From: Streptomyces sp. NBC_01244
GTDB lineage: Bacteria > Actinomycetota > Actinomycetes > Streptomycetales > Streptomycetaceae
Direction: 5' to 3'
Length of the DNA stretch: 64,000 bases
Assembly: GCF_035987325.1 (NCBI RefSeq)
Contig: NZ_CP108488.1
Location: 2,232,001-2,296,000 of the forward strand
Below are positions 56,774 to 64,000 of this stretch, piece by piece. Below the pieces are notes generated by a model that was not told where the DNA came from, ran no database searches, and saw only the letters and a program-made list of their open reading frames with translations. The position numbers and the translations under genes were made by a program. Within the stretch, counting starts at the first letter, position 1. Every line of letters begins with the position of its first letter.

Positions 56774-56883
56774 ATGTGCGTTGAATTACGCCTCAGCGTG
56801 CGTGGAAGTGCGCCTCAGCGTGAGTGGAAGTGCGTCTCGGCATGCGGTGAGGCGCGCCTCAGCGTGCGTTGAAGTACTTCGCT
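56774..56883. repeat. Degenerate 22-bp tandem array overlapping the 3' end of metH
   Basis: Five 22-bp units begin at 56774, 56796, 56818, 56840 and 56862 with the consensus GCGTGCGTTGAAGTNCGCCTCA. The last unit encodes the final metH residues (KYFNAR) and the others lie in the 3' untranslated region. The metH TGA (56861-56859) sits at the junction of units four and five. Confidence 0.85.
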
Positions 56884-59800
56884 TCGGGGTGGTGGATGAC
56901 GATGGCGTCGGTGGACTGCTCGGGGTGGAGCTGGAATTCCTCGGAGAGGTGGACGCCGATGCGCTCGGGCTGGAGGAGGTCGGCGATCTTGGCGCGGTCC
57001 TCCAGGTCGGGGCAGGCGCCGTAGCCGAGGGAGAAGCGGGCGCCGCGGTACTTCAGGTCGAACATGTCCTCGACCTTGGCGGGGTCCTCGCCGCCGAAGC
57101 CGAGCTCGGCGCGGACGCGGGCGTGCCAGTACTCGGCCATGGCCTCGGCGAGCTGGACGGAGAGGCCGTGGAGCTCGAGGTAGTCGCGGTAGGAGTCGGA
57201 CTCGAACAGCTTGGCGGTCGCTTCGCCGATCCTGGAGCCGACGGTGACGACCTGGAGGCCGACGACGTCGGTTTCGCCTGATTCTTCGGGGCGGAAGAAG
57301 TCGGCGAGGCACAGGCGGCGGCCGCGGCGCTGGCGCGGGAAGGTGAAGCGGGTGCGCTCGTTGCCGGCGTCGTCGAGGATGATCAGGTCCTCGCCCTTGG
57401 AGACGCAGGGGAAGTATCCGTAGACGACGGCTGCTTCGAGGAGGTTCTCGGTGTGCAGCTTGTCGAGGAGGCCGCGCAGGCGCGGGCGGCCCTCGCTCTC
57501 GACGAGTTCCTCGTAGGTGGCTCCGCCGGCGCGGGCCTGCTTGAGGCCCCACTGGCCCTTGAAGAGGGCGCCTTCGTCGAGCCAGGAGGCGTAGTCCTTG
57601 AGCGGGATGCCCTTGACGACGCGGGTGCCCCAGAAGGGCGGGGTGGGCACGGGGTTGTCGGTGGAGGTGTCGGAGCGGCCGCCGGGCTCTTCGGTCTCCT
57701 CGACGAGGGCAGGGGTGGCGCGCTTGGCGACGCGGCGCTGCTTGAGTTCGGGGAGGGAGGCGCCGGGGACTCCGCGCTTGACGGCGATGAGGGCGTCCAT
57801 CAGGCGCAGGCCCTCGAAGGCGTCGCGGGCGTAGCGGACTTCGCCCTCGTAGATTTCGTGGAGGTCCTGTTCGACGTAGGCGCGGGTGAGGGCGGCGCCG
57901 CCGAGGATGACCGGGTAGTCGGCTGCCAGCTTGCGCTGGTTGAGCTCCTCCAGGTTCTCCTTCATGATCACCGTGGACTTCACCAGCAGGCCGGACATGC
58001 CGATGACGTCGGCCTTGTGCTCCTGTGCGGCTTCGAGGATCGCGGAGACCGGCTGCTTGATGCCGATGTTGACGACGTTGTAGCCGTTGTTGGTGAGGAT
58101 GATGTCGACGAGGTTCTTGCCGATGTCGTGGACGTCGCCGCGGACGGTGGCCAGGACGATGGTGCCCTTGCCCTCGTCGTCGCTCTTCTCCATGTGCGGT
58201 TCCAGGTGGGCCACCGCGGTCTTCATGACCTCGGCGGACTGGAGCACGAAGGGGAGCTGCATCTGGCCGGAGCCGAAGAGTTCGCCGACGACCTTCATGC
58301 CCTCCAGGAGGGTGTCGTTGACGATGTCGAGGGCCGGGCGGGTCTGGAGGGCCTCGTCGAGGTCGGCGTCCAGGCCGTTCTTCTCGCCGTCGATGATGCG
58401 GCGCTGGAGGCGCTCGTCCAGCGGCAGGGCGAGGAGCTCCTCGGCGCGGCCGGCCTTCATCGACTTGGTGTTGACGCCCTCGAAGAGGGCCATCAGCTTC
58501 TGCAGCGGGTCGTAGCCCTCGGCGCGCCGGTCGTAGATCAGGTCGAGGGCGGTGGTCACCTGCTCCTCGTCGAAGCGTGCGATCGGCAGGATCTTGGAGG
58601 CGTGGACGATCGCGGAGTCGAGGCCGGCCTTGACGCACTCGTCGAGGAAGACGGAGTTCAGCAGGACGCGGGCGGCCGGGTTGAGGCCGAAGGAGATGTT
58701 GGACAGGCCCAGGGTGGTCTGGACGTCGGGGTGGCGGCGCTTGAGTTCGCGGATCGACTCGATCGTGGCGATGCCGTCCTTGCGGGACTCTTCCTGGCCG
58801 GTGCAGATCGTGAAGGTCAGGGTGTCGATGAGGATGTCCGACTCGAGGATGCCCCAGTTCCCGGTGAGGTCGTCGATGAGGCGCTCGGCGATGGCGACCT
58901 TGTGCTCGACGGTGCGGGCCTGGCCCTCCTCGTCGATGGTCAGTGCGATGAGCGCGGCGCCGTGTTCCTGGGCGAGGCGGGTGACCTTCGCGAAGCGGGA
59001 CTCGGGGCCGTCGCCGTCCTCGTAGTTCACGGAGTTGATGACGGCGCGTCCGCCGAGCTTCTCCAGGCCGGCCCGCAGGACGGGGACCTCGGTGGAGTCC
59101 AGGACGATGGGCAGGGTGGAGGCGGTCGCGAAGCGTCCGGCCAGCTCCTTCATGTCGGCGACGCCGTCGCGGCCGACGTAGTCCACGCACAGGTCGAGCA
59201 TGTGCGCGCCCTCGCGGATCTGGTCGCGGACCATCTCCACGCAGTCGTCCCAGCGGGCTTCGAGCATGGCCTCGCGGAACTTCTTCGATCCGTTCGCGTT
59301 GGTGCGCTCGCCGATCGCCATGTACGAGATGTCCTGGCGGAAGGGGACGGTCTGGTAGAGGGAGGACGCGCCGGGCTCGGGGCGCGGGTCCCGGACGGCC
59401 GGGTTCAGTCCGCGGACGCGCTCGACGACCTGGCGCAGGTGCTCGGGGGTGGTGCCGCAGCAGCCGCCGACGAGGGAGAGTCCGTACTCGCGGACGAAGG
59501 TTTCCTGGGCGTCGGCGAGCTCGCTCGCGGACAGCGGGTAGTGGGCGCCGTTCTTGCCGAGGACGGGCAGGCCCGCGTTGGGCATGCAGGAGAGCGGGAT
59601 GCGGGAGTTGCGCGCGAGGTAGCGCAGGTGCTCGCTCATCTCGGCGGGGCCGGTGGCGCAGTTCAGGCCGATCATGTCGATGCCCAGGGGCTCCAGCGCG
59701 GTGAGCGCGGCGCCGATCTCCGAGCCGAGCAGCATCGTGCCGGTGGTCTCCACGGTGACGGAGCAGATCAGCGGGACGGACACGCCGAGGGCCTCCATGG

Positions 59801-60368
59801 CGCGGCGGGCGCCGACGATGGAGGACTTGGTCTGCAGCAGGTCCTGGGTGGTTTCCACGAGGAGCGCGTCGGCGCCGCCGGTGATCAGGCCTTCGGCGTT
59901 GATCTGGTAGGCGTCGCGGATGGTTCCGTAGTCGATGTGGCCCAGGGTGGGGAGCTTGGTGCCGGGGCCCATCGAGCCGAGGACCCAGCGCTGCTGCCCG
60001 GTGGAGGCGGTGAACTCGTCGGCGATCTCGCGGGCGATGCGGGCGCCGGCGACCGACAGCTCGTGGTTGCGGTCCGCGATGTCGTACTCGGCGAGTGCGG
60101 CGTAGTTGGTGCCGAAGGTGTTGGTCTCGACGCAGTCCACGCCGGCCTCGAAGTACTCGCGGTGCACGTTGGCCACGATGTCGGGGCGGGTGACGTTGAG
60201 GACCTCGTTGCAGCCTTCGAGCTGTTCGAAGTCTTCCAGGGTGGGGTCCTGGGCCTGGAGCATGGTTCCCATGGCTCCGTCGGCGACGACCACGCGGGTC
60301 GCCAGTGCCCGGCGGAGGGCATCGGCCCGGGTCTGGGTGTCTGCGGGCGGGTTCGGCAACGAGGCCAT
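56859..60368 (-). CDS. metH: Cobalamin-dependent methionine synthase
   Basis: 1169 residues from ATG 60368 (AGGGAG upstream). Homocysteine-binding domain (about 1-330; zinc cysteines in GLNCATG and GGCCGTTP), pterin/methyltetrahydrofolate domain (about 350-620; ANGSKKFREAM, INSVNYEDGD), cobalamin-binding domain (about 660-890; DVHDIGKN with the cobalt-ligating His) and the SAM reactivation domain (about 910-1169; YFPCVSKGEDLIIL). It methylates homocysteine using methyl-THF. No cobalamin or SAM riboswitch could be recognised in the 260-bp upstream spacer. 3' end merges with a repeat array. Confidence 0.97.
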   Translation of the reverse strand: MASLPNPPADTQTRADALRRALATRVVVADGAMGTMLQAQDPTLEDFEQLEGCNEVLNVTRPDIVANVHREYFEAGVDCVETNTFGTNYAALAEYDIADRNHELSVAGARIAREIADEFTASTGQQRWVLGSMGPGTKLPTLGHIDYGTIRDAYQINAEGLITGGADALLVETTQDLLQTKSSIVGARRAMEALGVSVPLICSVTVETTGTMLLGSEIGAALTALEPLGIDMIGLNCATGPAEMSEHLRYLARNSRIPLSCMPNAGLPVLGKNGAHYPLSASELADAQETFVREYGLSLVGGCCGTTPEHLRQVVERVRGLNPAVRDPRPEPGASSLYQTVPFRQDISYMAIGERTNANGSKKFREAMLEARWDDCVEMVRDQIREGAHMLDLCVDYVGRDGVADMKELAGRFATASTLPIVLDSTEVPVLRAGLEKLGGRAVINSVNYEDGDGPESRFAKVTRLAQEHGAALIALTIDEEGQARTVEHKVAIAERLIDDLTGNWGILESDILIDTLTFTICTGQEESRKDGIATIESIRELKRRHPDVQTTLGLSNISFGLNPAARVLLNSVFLDECVKAGLDSAIVHASKILPIARFDEEQVTTALDLIYDRRAEGYDPLQKLMALFEGVNTKSMKAGRAEELLALPLDERLQRRIIDGEKNGLDADLDEALQTRPALDIVNDTLLEGMKVVGELFGSGQMQLPFVLQSAEVMKTAVAHLEPHMEKSDDEGKGTIVLATVRGDVHDIGKNLVDIILTNNGYNVVNIGIKQPVSAILEAAQEHKADVIGMSGLLVKSTVIMKENLEELNQRKLAADYPVILGGAALTRAYVEQDLHEIYEGEVRYARDAFEGLRLMDALIAVKRGVPGASLPELKQRRVAKRATPALVEETEEPGGRSDTSTDNPVPTPPFWGTRVVKGIPLKDYASWLDEGALFKGQWGLKQARAGGATYEELVESEGRPRLRGLLDKLHTENLLEAAVVYGYFPCVSKGEDLIILDDAGNERTRFTFPRQRRGRRLCLADFFRPEESGETDVVGLQVVTVGSRIGEATAKLFESDSYRDYLELHGLSVQLAEAMAEYWHARVRAELGFGGEDPAKVEDMFDLKYRGARFSLGYGACPDLEDRAKIADLLQPERIGVHLSEEFQLHPEQSTDAIVIHHPEAKYFNAR

Positions 60369-60404
60369 GGTTGAGCTCCCTGGGATGCGACGGCTGTCGG
60401 CTTT

Positions 60405-60428
60405 GCACCCCCTCTGTGTCAAGGGTGC
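60405..60428 (-). other. Hairpin in the metH 5' leader with -35-like sequence
   Basis: GCACCC (60405-60410) and GGGTGC (60423-60428) pair over a 12-nt loop that holds TTGACA on the minus strand. No good -10 follows at 17 bp. Leader hairpin or promoter remnant. Confidence 0.3.
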
Positions 60429-60631
60429 ACGCGGCCAGGGTAACGGTGTGGGACCGGCCCCGGTGAGGTCGTCCCACGTGGCGGACTGCATTCTGTGCCC
60501 GGGGGGCGGCGACTTCCGGCCGGGGTGTCCTGGGCCACTCGTATCGGTGGACTCCGCCCTCATCATGCACAAAGTCGGCATCGACCGATAGTGTTCAGCA
60601 TTGTCGAACTACGTCAGCAGGAGGCTGCGCG

Positions 60632-61399
60632 ATGGCACGGAACATCCAGTCGCTCGAACGAGCCGCTGCGATGCTGCGACTCCTGGCGGGCGGCGAGCGC
60701 CGGCTGGGGCTCTCGGACGTGGCCTCTTCCCTCGGCCTGGCCAAGGGAACGGCGCACGGGATCCTGCGCACGCTGCAGGCCGAGGGTTTCGTGGAGCAGG
60801 ACCCGGCTTCGGGCCGCTACCAGCTCGGCGCGGAGCTGCTGCGCCTGGGCAACAGCTATCTGGACGTCCACGAGCTGCGGGCGCGCGCCCTGGTCTGGAC
60901 GGACGATCTGGCCCGTGCGAGCGGGGAGAGCGTGTACGTGGGGGTGCTGCACAAGAGCGGGGTGCTGATCATGCACCACGTGTTCCGGCCCGACGACAGC
61001 CGTCAGGTGCTGGAGGTGGGCGCCATGCAGCCGCTGCATTCCACGGCCCTGGGCAAGGTGCTGTCCGCGTACGACCCGGTGGCGCACACGCAGGTCACGG
61101 AGGTGGAGCGGGAGGCGTTCACGCCCCGCACGGTCACCGACGACGCCGGCTTCGAGGAGGTCCTGGGTCTGATCCGGGCCCGGGGCTGGGCCAGTGACAT
61201 CGAGGAGACCTGGGACGGGATCGCCTCGGTGGCGGCCCCCATCCACGACCGCCGCCGGATGCCGGTCGGCGCGGTGGCCGTCGCGGGGGCCGTGGAGCGG
61301 GTGTGCGGGGAGTCCGGGGAGCCGCGGGCGTCCCTGGTGGCGTCCGTACGGGACTGCGCGCGGTCGGTTTCGCGCGATCTCGGAGCGGGCCGGTTCTGA
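60632..61399 (+). CDS. gylR: IclR-family repressor of the glycerol operon (GylR-like)
   Basis: 255 residues. IclR wHTH (about 5-65: IQSLERAAAMLRLLAGGERRLGLSDVASSLGLAKGTAHGILRTLQAEGF) and effector domain (about 80-250; MHHVFRPDDSRQVLEVGAMQPLHSTALGKVLSAYDP). ATG 60632 follows CAGGAGG. It precedes glpF-glpK in the order of the S. coelicolor gyl locus, where GylR represses its own gene and the glycerol operon, and it is about the same length (254). Inducer there is glycerol-3-phosphate or glycerol. A T-rich terminator follows. Confidence 0.92.
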   Translation: MARNIQSLERAAAMLRLLAGGERRLGLSDVASSLGLAKGTAHGILRTLQAEGFVEQDPASGRYQLGAELLRLGNSYLDVHELRARALVWTDDLARASGESVYVGVLHKSGVLIMHHVFRPDDSRQVLEVGAMQPLHSTALGKVLSAYDPVAHTQVTEVEREAFTPRTVTDDAGFEEVLGLIRARGWASDIEETWDGIASVAAPIHDRRRMPVGAVAVAGAVERVCGESGEPRASLVASVRDCARSVSRDLGAGRF

Positions 61400-61429
61400 C
61401 CTTGGCATGACCTCATCGCTCCACCTTGA

Positions 61430-61470
61430 CCACCCAAGAGCCACACCAAAGTGGCATTTGGGTGGTTTTT
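61430..61470 (+). terminator. Terminator after gylR
   Basis: CCACCCAA with inner GCCAC pairs with GTGGC and TTGGGTGG in a long near-perfect stem, followed by TTTTT. A classic rho-independent terminator separating gylR from the glp operon. Confidence 0.95.
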
Positions 61471-61728
61471 GGCGTTTGATGATCACTTATTGGCGCGATT
61501 TGTTCGATCACACCGGCCGGTAACGATCCGGCTCATTGGCCTGGTCAACTCTTGACGCCCGCTTCACCTGGGCGGAAAACTGCCGTTCATCGGTCGGCAA
61601 TGCCGAACACCTACCGGCAATACGCGTTAGGGTGTGGCAAGGCCAAGGACCGGTGCAGCACTCACCGAGTGCGTGGACCGCCGGAGGGACCCGGCGGCCA
61701 CCACCCCTGAACGACAAAGGAGTCGCGG
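61471..61728 (+). promoter_or_regulatory. glpF promoter region with tandem dyads
   Basis: Two tandem 20-bp units (61581-61600, 61601-61620) each read TGCCG-N9-CGGCAA. They sit immediately upstream of TAGGGT (61628-61633), a good Streptomyces -10. TTTGTTCGA (61499-61507) resembles the GTTCGA half-sites before gylR (60593-60609). These are candidate GylR operators. Confidence 0.55.
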
Positions 61729-62511
61729 GTGTCCAGCTCCGACATCTTCATCGGCGAGACCATCGGTACCGCCCTGCTCACCCTGCTCGGTGGCGGCGTG
61801 TGCGCCGCACTGACGCTCAAGAGCTCCAAGGCCCGGGGCGCCGGCTGGCTCGCGATCACCTTCGGCTGGGGTTTCGCCGTCCTGATCGCCGCCTACGTCT
61901 CCGCGCCGCTCTCCGGTGCGCACCTCAACCCGGCCGTCACCGTCGGCATCGCGATCAAGGACGGCGCCTGGGGCGACGTACCGGTCTACTTCGCCGGCCA
62001 GCTGCTCGGCGCCATGATCGGCTCGGTCCTGATGTGGCTCGCCTACTACGGACAGTTCCAGGCGCACCTGGCCGACCCGGAGCACATCCGCGACGCCAAG
62101 CTCGGCCCCGAGGACCCGCACCCGCACGACGTGGCCGGCCCGGTGCTCGGCATCTTCTCCACGGGCCCCGAGATCCGCAACGTCGTCCAGAACCTCACCA
62201 CCGAGATCATCGGCACCGCCGTCCTGGTCCTGGCCATCCTGACCCAGGGCCTCCAGGACGACGGCAAGGGCCTCGGCGTCATCGGCGTCCTGATCACCTC
62301 GTTCGTCGTCGTCGGCATCGGCCTCTCGCTGGGCGGCCCGACCGGTTACGCCATCAACCCGGTGCGCGACCTCGGCCCCCGCATCGTCCACTCCCTGCTG
62401 CCGCTCCCCAACAAGGGCGGCTCGGACTGGAGCTACTCCTGGATCCCGGTCCTCGGCCCCCTCGCGGGTGCCGCGCTCGCCGGCGGTCTGTACAACATCG
62501 CGTTCGCCTGA
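61729..62511 (+). CDS. glpF: Glycerol facilitator (aquaglyceroporin)
   Basis: 260 residues with six helices. First NPA loop [15 protein letters not shown] (about 63-77), second loop NPVRDLGPR (about 206) where valine replaces the alanine of the standard NPA; the D after it is the usual aquaglyceroporin NPxRD signature. GTG 61729 follows AAAGGAG. It passes glycerol through the membrane. First gene of the gyl operon with glpK 79 bp downstream; the third gene (glpD) would be beyond the window. Confidence 0.95.
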   Translation: MSSSDIFIGETIGTALLTLLGGGVCAALTLKSSKARGAGWLAITFGWGFAVLIAAYVSAPLSGAHLNPAVTVGIAIKDGAWGDVPVYFAGQLLGAMIGSVLMWLAYYGQFQAHLADPEHIRDAKLGPEDPHPHDVAGPVLGIFSTGPEIRNVVQNLTTEIIGTAVLVLAILTQGLQDDGKGLGVIGVLITSFVVVGIGLSLGGPTGYAINPVRDLGPRIVHSLLPLPNKGGSDWSYSWIPVLGPLAGAALAGGLYNIAFA

Positions 62512-62590
62512 TCAGTAATCGGCACCACGGCACCATCCGCACCGCCATTCTGATTCCGCCTACTTCGACACCTGCCAGGAGCAGCCACCA

Positions 62591-64000
62591 TGACCACCAG
62601 CACCGGCCCCTTCATCGCCGCGATCGACCAGGGCACCACCTCCTCCCGCTGCATCGTCTTCGACCGTGACGGGCGCATCGTCGCCGTCGACCAGAAGGAG
62701 CACGCGCAGATCTTCCCGAAGCCGGGCTGGGTCGAGCACGACGCCGTCGAGATCTGGACCAACGTCCAGGAGGTCGTCGCCGGAGCCATCGCCAAGGCGG
62801 AGATCACCGCCGCCGACGTCAAGGCCGTCGGCATCACCAACCAGCGCGAGACCACCGTCATGTGGGACCGCCACACCGGCGAGCCCGTGCACAATGCGCT
62901 CGTCTGGCAGGACACCCGCACCGACGCCCTGTGCAAGGAACTCGGCCGCAACGTCGGCCAGGACCGTTTCCGCCGCGAGACGGGCCTGCCGCTGGCGAGC
63001 TACTTCGCCGGCCCGAAGGCCCGCTGGCTGATCGACAACGTCGAGGGCCTGCGCGAGCGCGCCGAGGCCGGGGACATCCTCTTCGGCACCATGGACTCGT
63101 GGGTCATCTGGAACCTGACCGGCGGACCCCAGGGCGGCGTGCACGTCACGGACGTCACCAATGCCTCGCGCACCATGCTGATGAACCTGCACACCCTGGC
63201 CTGGGACGAGAAGATCGCCGAGTCCATGGGCGTCCCGCTCAACGTCCTCCCGGAGATCAAGTCCTCCGCCGAGGTCTACGGCCACGTCAAGGAGGGCGTC
63301 CTCGCGGGCGTCCCGGTCGCCTCGGCGCTCGGCGACCAGCAGGCCGCGCTGTTCGGCCAGACCTGTTTCGCCGAGGGCGAGGCGAAGTCCACGTACGGCA
63401 CCGGCACGTTCATGCTGATGAACACCGGCGACAAGATCATCAACTCCTACAGCGGCCTGCTGACCACCGTCGGCTACCAGATCGGCGACCAGAAGCCGGT
63501 CTACGCGCTGGAGGGCTCCATCGCCGTCACCGGCTCGCTCGTCCAGTGGATGCGCGACCAGATGGGCATGATCAAGACCGCGGCCGAGATCGAGACCCTG
63601 GCCTCCTCCGTCGAGGACAACGGCGGCGCGTACTTCGTGCCCGCCTTCTCCGGCCTGTTCGCCCCGTACTGGCGCTCCGACGCCCGCGGTGTGATCGCCG
63701 GCCTCACCCGGTACGTCACCAAGGCGCACATCGCCCGTGCCGTCCTGGAGGCCACCGCCTGGCAGACCCGCGAGATCACCGACGCCATGACCAAGGACTC
63801 GGGCGTCGAGCTCGCCGCCCTCAAGGTCGACGGCGGCATGACCTCCAACAACCTGCTGATGCAGACGCTCTCCGACTTCGTGGACGCCCCCGTGGTGCGC
63901 CCGATGGTCGCCGAGACCACCTGCCTCGGCGCCGCCTATGCCGCCGGCCTGGCCGTCGGCTTCTGGCCCGACACCGATGCCCTGCGCGCCAACTGGCGCC
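62591..64000 (+). CDS. glpK: Glycerol kinase (3' end cut by window edge)
   Basis: The first 470 codons of about 505. FGGY kinase: [20 protein letters not shown] (about 9-28) phosphate-binding, [22 protein letters not shown], catalytic-base region [10 protein letters not shown] and [12 protein letters not shown] near 415. It makes glycerol-3-phosphate from imported glycerol. ATG 62591 follows CAGGAG. Cotranscribed with glpF and probably repressed by GylR. Confidence 0.97.

Noticed and set aside
57453..60374. 973-codon open frame antisense to metH
   Set aside because: Gly/Val/Asp/Arg-rich low-complexity translation typical of a GC-driven shadow; metH on the other strand has all domains.
60369..60631. 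Cobalamin, SAM or SAH riboswitch upstream of metH
   Set aside because: No recognisable core motif (B12 box or SAM/SAH conserved segments) could be found by eye; only a short hairpin.

Overview
The window is chromosomal DNA of a Streptomyces or close relative. GC is about 70%, third codon positions are almost all G or C, GTG starts are common, and the gene order matches the Streptomyces core chromosome (infC-rpmI-rplT, the Pup-proteasome locus, metH, and the gylR/glpF/glpK glycerol operon). No rRNA, tRNA, CRISPR array, prophage or intact insertion sequence was seen. Both edges cut genes: a sensor histidine kinase at the left and glpK at the right.

Layout. (1) 1-5.1 kb: histidine kinase, a TrmH-type rRNA methyltransferase and the translation operon infC-rpmI-rplT (minus strand). 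infC appears to start with a rare ATC codon behind a long leader with an attenuator-like hairpin. DUF1844 and SseB genes follow. (2) 5.1-10 kb: a mycosin-like subtilase with a coupled membrane protein, a PLP aldolase/deaminase-type enzyme, and a secreted HAD phosphatase. (3) 10-16.9 kb: a divergent cluster encoding a glutamine-synthetase-like enzyme, aldehyde dehydrogenase and SDR dehydrogenase on one side, and a FadR-type regulator, ethanolamine-type permease and class-I amidotransferase hydrolase on the other. Together these could take ethanolamine through gamma-glutamyl intermediates to glycine plus glutamate. A GlnR-like box precedes the permease. (4) 16.9-26.7 kb: accessory genes separated by repeat-rich spacers: LysR/TDT transporter pair, metal-receptor-like protein with an XRE-cupin regulator, 5'-3' exonuclease, a siderophore-interacting protein behind an iron box, a secreted beta-lactamase-fold hydrolase, an RluA-type pseudouridine synthase and a TetR regulator.

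(5) 26.8-46.6 kb: the actinobacterial Pup-proteasome neighbourhood, nearly all on the minus strand. In transcription order: arc (Mpa ATPase), dop, pup, an HNH/endonuclease-VII-like gene, prcB, prcA, then a divergent LacI/MFS pair, pafA, two FKBP-type prolyl isomerases, pafB, pafC, two small genes, tatA, tatC, a diacylglycerol-kinase-like gene and the HelY-like helicase. Dop deamidates Pup (which ends in Gly-Gly-Gln), PafA ligates it to target lysines, Arc unfolds pupylated proteins, and PrcBA degrades them. The endonuclease gene has conspicuously AT-richer codons than its neighbours and overlaps the prcB start by 49 nt.

(6) 46.9-56.7 kb: ferredoxin, a secreted hypothetical protein, TrmI tRNA methyltransferase, site-2 protease with CBS domains, a Fe-S RecB-type nuclease, an orphan NarL-type response regulator, two tandem oligopeptide-binding lipoproteins without their transporter, and a HAD phosphatase. 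(7) 56.8-64 kb: metH, whose 3' end grades into a 22-bp degenerate tandem repeat, then gylR, glpF and glpK.

Terminator-class hairpins are frequent between transcription units and support the operon boundaries given. Motif-based regulatory calls are by eye. Named Streptomyces coelicolor or Mycobacterium parallels are from general knowledge and were not searched.
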